From: Candidatus Eisenbacteria bacterium
GTDB lineage: Bacteria > Eisenbacteria > RBG-16-71-46
NCBI GenBank assembly: GCA_020847735.1
Contig: JADLBL010000009.1
Span: forward strand, 1-61,662
Reading direction: 5' to 3'
Length of the DNA: 61,662 nt
Under the pieces are notes generated by a model. It made no database searches and was not told the origin of the DNA. It saw nothing but the letters and a program-made list of their open reading frames with translations. Position numbers and translations under genes: made by a program. Shown piece after piece: positions 58,819 through 61,662 of this stretch (position 1 is its first letter; every line of letters begins with the position of its first letter).

Positions 58819-59157
58819 ATGATCATCCTGGCGATCGCTTCGACTCTTGCCATCGGGCTCGGACTTCTTCGGATGCCATTCGGCTACTACACGCTGCTTC
58901 GGGTGGTCCTCTGCCTCACGAGCGCGCTTGGCTTCGCAGGCGCTCGGAGTCGCGGTGACAATCGGTGGGTGTGGATATACGCTGTTCTCGCCATCGTCTA
59001 CAACCCGATACTGCCCGTGAAGCTGGGAAGCAAGAGCCTCTGGGTCGGCGTCAACCTACTCACGCTGATCTTCGTCTGGATTGGTGCATTCCGCCTACGT
59101 GGAGTCATCTCCGAGGAGCACTCGGCGAAAGGGGTATCCGATGGACGCGCCCCATGA
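58819..59157 (+). CDS. Small membrane protein, DUF6804-like
   Basis: 112 residues with about four hydrophobic segments (IILAIASTLAIGLGLL, LLRVVLCLTSALGFAGA, VWIYAVLAIVYNPILPVKLG, LWVGVNLLTLIFVWIGAF). The NPILPVKLG motif between helices is typical of a short family I associate with DUF6804, with no known function. ATG at 58819 begins 1 bp past the stop of the upstream gene. It overlaps the next gene by 17 bp in another frame. Confidence 0.6.
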   Translation: MIILAIASTLAIGLGLLRMPFGYYTLLRVVLCLTSALGFAGARSRGDNRWVWIYAVLAIVYNPILPVKLGSKSLWVGVNLLTLIFVWIGAFRLRGVISEEHSAKGVSDGRAP

Positions 59158-59650
59158 GTCACCGACAGAGGGCAACAAGCCGAAGGCAGAGCGCAAGGGT
59201 TTCTGGCGCTCGACCTTCGATTGGCGAATGAGCCCTGCTGAACTGGCTGAACAAGTGTCCGGCTATTCGTCGCTCGGGATCGGCAAGTCCTATCGGAAGC
59301 TCTCGGCAATGCTGTGGTTGCTCACTGTGGCGATTACGGCTCTCATCGGACCGTGGCTCATGAAGATGGACTGGATCGCGGTCATCTCCAACACGGTCAT
59401 TTACTCTGGCCTCGCCATCCCTTGCTTCCGCGGTCACCGTTGGGCATTCGTTCTGTCGATGGCCCTGTGGACCATCGAAAAGGGCTACTTCCTTCTTGAG
59501 TCCGTCGCCTCCCCAGGCACGTCTGCGGTGGGGGGTCGGTTGGTTACGTCTGTCATCTGGTGGGCCATCTACATGGGTGTCTTCTGGAAGGCGCTGACCG
59601 TGGAAAGGGTGCGACGACGCGACCGACCCTCAATGGCAGCCATTGATTGA
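59141..59650 (+). CDS. Hypothetical membrane protein of cassette 1
   Basis: 169 residues. A hydrophilic, Lys-rich N-terminus (about 55 residues, including KGFWRSTFDWRMSPAELAEQV) is followed by roughly four helices: SAMLWLLTVAITALIGPWL, IAVISNTVIYSGLAIP, WAFVLSMALWTIEKGYFLL and VTSVIWWAIYMGVFW. ATG at 59141 has AAAGGGG upstream. No family recognised. With the preceding small membrane protein it may form an envelope complex, which is speculation. Confidence 0.55.
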   Translation: MDAPHESPTEGNKPKAERKGFWRSTFDWRMSPAELAEQVSGYSSLGIGKSYRKLSAMLWLLTVAITALIGPWLMKMDWIAVISNTVIYSGLAIPCFRGHRWAFVLSMALWTIEKGYFLLESVASPGTSAVGGRLVTSVIWWAIYMGVFWKALTVERVRRRDRPSMAAID

Positions 59651-59691
59651 GCAAGTGACGTTTGGAGCCAGGGCAGGAAGGATCCAAGGCC

Positions 59692-59751
59692 ACCCAACAA
59701 CAGCATGCAGCGGACGGCGCTGCGCGCCGCCGCTGATGCTGAGCGTTAGAC
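59692..59751 (+). other. attC recombination site of cassette 1
   Basis: 60-bp imperfect palindrome. The left core ACCCAAC (RYYYAAC) at 59692-59698 and the right core GTTAGAC (GTTRRRY) at 59745-59751 flank paired arms: CAGCAT with ATGCTG, CAGCGG with CCGCTG, and CGGCGC with GCGCCG around a TGC loop. The left arm has two unpaired bases (G after CAGCAT, A before CGGCGC), the extrahelical bases that fix strand choice in true attC sites. Joining would occur between G59745 and T59746. Confidence 0.85.
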
Positions 59752-59783
59752 GGCACAAGTCACACTTACCTGAGGGTCGCGCA

Positions 59784-60140
59784 ATGGCTGAATCAAAGAC
59801 CAAAGCTACAGGAGGTAACGTCGATGACTACATTGCCTCTCGCGCCGACGAACAGCAGAGAGCGGATTGCAAGACCCTAATGGCCATGCTCAGGAAGGTC
59901 ACGGGTGAGAGTCCCACATTGTGGGGGCCAAGCATTGTCGGCTATGGTTCGTACAGTTACAGGTACGAGAGCGGCCGAACTGGAGAGTCCTGCGTTACTG
60001 GCTTTGCAATCCGCGGTCGCGACCTTGTGGTGTACCTGGTCGCAGAGGGGAAAGACCAAGCGCTGCTGCTGTCCAAGCTCGGAAAGCACAAGATGGGCAA
60101 GTCATGCTTGTACTTTAAGCGTCTGAGCGATCTAGCCCGA
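59784..60140 (+). pseudogene. DUF1801 cassette gene truncated by an IS
   Basis: About 119 native residues. MAESKTKATGGNVDDYIASR starts in normal DUF1801 style, with TLWGPSIVGYGSYSYRYESG, GFAIRGRDLVVYLVAEGKDQ and KMGKSCLYFKRLSDL, after which the usual DLPVLE... end is missing. From about 60141 the frame runs into IS sequence and stops at 60347. DUF1801 genes are frequent integron passengers. The ATG lies 38 nt inside cassette 2, which begins at the attC core (59746). TGAGGG serves as ribosome binding site. GC is low as in cassette 1. Function of intact members is unknown. Confidence 0.78.
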
Positions 60141-61662
60141 CCTATTCATGAAGTCGACGGGGCAGGCTGTTTACGGCCTGAAGGCGGTCACGCCGGCGGG
60201 CTTCGGCGAACCGAGGCCCTGCGGGAGGCTGGGTGTCGCCTTATCGCGTCGCCGACCTCGGGCGAGGCGCCCGCGAGGACATGGCTCCGCCCTGCGGGGG
60301 GCCACTTTTCGAAGTTCGAGTTCGCGGAGCTTGGAGACAGCGCGTGATCTCAGCCAGGACTTGCGCCGCTGTGCAACGCCAGCGCGTGCCAGCCGTCCCG
60401 GAACGGGAACGCGTCGGGCAGGCGCAGGACGATCCGGCGCACGGAGGCGATCACCTGCACGCCGATCTTGAGCAGGTCGAGTCGCAGCTTCGCGACCTGC
60501 GCCCGCGCCCACGCGGTGCCGCGGGCGGCGAGCCGCAGCTCCTGCAGCAGCGCGAACGCGGCGGCGGCGAGCAGGACGCGGAACTGGTTGGCGGCGAAGC
60601 GCGAGCAACTGGTGCGATCGAAGGCCACGACGAAGAGTTCCTTGATGCGGTTCTCGGCGTCGCCGCGGGCGCAGTAGACGCGCTCGTAGATCCGCTGCGG
60701 CTTGGCCTTGAGGTTGGTGACGACGAAGCGCGGGTTGAGCCGCGGCTCGCGACCCTCGAGGCGCACGACCTCGGCCTTGCAGACCACGCGCCGCTCGCGG
60801 AGCCAGGTGCCGGCGGCGTAGGCGAAGTCGGTGTAGACATGCTCGGTCCGGCCCGTCACGTCGCTCAGGACGCGGGCGGCGATCAGGTCGAGTTCGGCCT
60901 GGCGCTCCAGGACCTCGTTCTTGGCCATCGCGACCACGTAGTCGACGCCGACGGTGTCGAGGAACTCGAACAGCTCGGGGTGCGCGAAGCCGCCAACGAG
61001 TCGGACCAGGATGCGGGCGCGGGGGAAGCGCTCCTGCAGCCGGCCGACGATGCGCGTGAGCAGCGTCAGTGCGCCGGCGTGGGTCGGTGCGTTGCCGGGC
61101 CGCAGCGCGGCGGCGCACAGGTACTGCTCGCTCTCGCGGTCGAAGGTGAGGAACGCCAGCATCGGCAGGTAGCACCAGGTGTCGTAGAAGCCGTTGAAGA
61201 ACGCCATTTGCTGGGCGCCGTGGGTCGGGTCGTCGGTGACGTCGAGATCGACGGTGATCCGGCGCACCTTGCGACGGCGCCGGCGGTGACGCTCGAGCAC
61301 GGTCTCGAACAGCGCCTCGCCCATGCCGAGGAGCTCGCCGCGGGTGACGTCGTTCTCGAACCGCGACAGCGTCGGTTGCGACGCCAGCGCAGCACCGCGC
61401 AGCGGATCGCGCCCGAGCAGCAGCTTGTGGATCGGATCGTCCGCCAGTCGCGCCGCGTCGTTGGCGTCCTCGTAGCCGAGCGCGAGGCCGTAGATCCGCT
61501 GACCGAGCAGGTCGGCGAGCGCGTGGCGCACCTTACCGCGCTGCCGCTCGTCCACCAGCGCGGCCGCGAGCCGGGAGATCAGGCCGAGACGCCGATCCGC
61601 GGCCTTCAGCAGCACCGCACCGCCGTCCGAGCTGGCGTTCGGCAGGTCGAACCGGGCGGTCA
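60141..61662 (-). mobile_element. IS1380-family insertion sequence (extends past the window)
   Basis: The inner end is placed at 60141, where the sequence CCTATTCATGAAG begins (IS1380-family ends start CCTA, as in ISEcp1) and DUF1801 similarity stops. About 209 bp without a gene separate this end from the transposase stop. GC returns to a high value inside the element. The other end, its inverted repeat and any target duplication lie beyond base 61662, so the borders are not proven. Confidence 0.65.
60350..61662 (-). CDS. IS1380-family transposase, 5' end outside the window, catalytic Asp changed
   Basis: About 437 residues visible, reading TARFDLPNASSDGGAVLLK at the right edge, so the start is beyond 61662. 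DDE landmarks: ITVDLDVTDDPTHGAQQMAFFNG (first Asp), ILVRLVGGFAHPELFEF, and YCARGDAENRIKELF (Glu region), with RTSCSRFAANQFRVLLAAAAFALL near the C-terminus. In relatives the second motif reads VRLDGGFA; here Asp is Val (codon GTT on the minus strand), a one-base change that should stop transposition. The frame is otherwise open, so loss of function is recent or this copy depends on another. Confidence 0.85.
   Translation of the reverse strand, partial: TARFDLPNASSDGGAVLLKAADRRLGLISRLAAALVDERQRGKVRHALADLLGQRIYGLALGYEDANDAARLADDPIHKLLLGRDPLRGAALASQPTLSRFENDVTRGELLGMGEALFETVLERHRRRRRKVRRITVDLDVTDDPTHGAQQMAFFNGFYDTWCYLPMLAFLTFDRESEQYLCAAALRPGNAPTHAGALTLLTRIVGRLQERFPRARILVRLVGGFAHPELFEFLDTVGVDYVVAMAKNEVLERQAELDLIAARVLSDVTGRTEHVYTDFAYAAGTWLRERRVVCKAEVVRLEGREPRLNPRFVVTNLKAKPQRIYERVYCARGDAENRIKELFVVAFDRTSCSRFAANQFRVLLAAAAFALLQELRLAARGTAWARAQVAKLRLDLLKIGVQVIASVRRIVLRLPDAFPFRDGWHALALHSGASPG

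Larger units (their letters stand above)
58320..59745 (+). mobile_element. Integron gene cassette 1 (three genes, lower GC)
   Basis: Bounded by the GTTAGGC core at 58319 and the attC core GTTAGAC at 59745. GC content is visibly lower than in the rest of the window, and A/T-ending codons are common, pointing to foreign origin. It holds three genes in cassette orientation with no internal attC that I can find, so it is a multi-gene cassette of 1.4 kb. Bases 58326-58430 are a leader without a supported gene. Confidence 0.65.

Noticed and set aside
59430-59445. GTTGGGC, which fits the GTTRRRY core
   Set aside because: It lies inside a coding region and has no paired RYYYAAC arm or stem, so it is not an attC.

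Overview
The window is very GC-rich (about 70 percent or more by eye), has short intergenic gaps, many GTG/TTG starts and repeated 4-bp stop/start overlaps. Three exported proteins end in the same FlgD-like/Ig-fold sorting module (P-N-P ... GRRVATL ... G-x-Y ... R). Together with a PEP-CTERM protein and a class II ribonucleotide reductase, this suggests an uncultured FCB-type lineage such as Candidatus Eisenbacteria. That placement is inferred from protein style only. Most of the window is ordinary chromosome.

Layout. 1-650: a broken MgtE tail joined to the 3' end of a FlgD-domain protein. 758-6431: ADP-forming acyl-CoA synthetase (minus strand), a WD40-like lipoprotein and an S9A prolyl oligopeptidase. 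6432-11245: B12-dependent ribonucleotide reductase carrying a 374-residue LAGLIDADG intein in its NPC motif. 11342-15085: orphan adenine methyltransferase, CaCA Ca2+/H+ antiporter, tandem-HD (HD-GYP) protein. 15295-24885: an envelope/secretome block with EEP-fold protein, small four-Cys protein, PEP-CTERM protein behind a sigma-54 promoter, GT-C glycosyltransferase with TPRs, LamG protein, subtilisin and sialidase-like lipoprotein. 25057-31195: MoxR - APC permease - DUF58 - hypothetical - BatA cluster. 31376-39493: mfd, thermonuclease, PpiC lipoprotein, GH31 glucosidase. 39510-42436: LytS/LytTR-type two-component pair. 42791-47094: SurA-like chaperone, then ftsE-ftsX-envC, in which both the ATPase and the LytM domain have lost expected catalytic residues. 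47174-50014: DUF302, holB, ricT. 50053-53358: ECF sigma factor, membrane-anchored partner and ABC exporter in one operon. 53477-57134: metG, tatD, HEAT-repeat protein.

57360-61662 is the accessory end and the most notable part. An integron integrase (IntI) has lost about 120 internal residues in frame, including the first catalytic Arg. It is followed in the same orientation by an attI-like GTTAGGC site, a three-gene low-GC cassette, a well-formed 60-bp attC, and a DUF1801 cassette gene cut by an IS1380-family element. The visible transposase has Val where the second catalytic Asp is expected. This reads as a decaying chromosomal integron with the integrase pointing toward its cassettes.

Regulation. 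Many genes have a -10-like TANNNT (often TGC-TANNNT) shortly upstream, and three (18152, 23566, 53358) have it only 7-8 nt before the start codon, which fits leaderless mRNAs. GC-rich hairpins separate most convergent pairs. No rRNA, tRNA or CRISPR array was seen.
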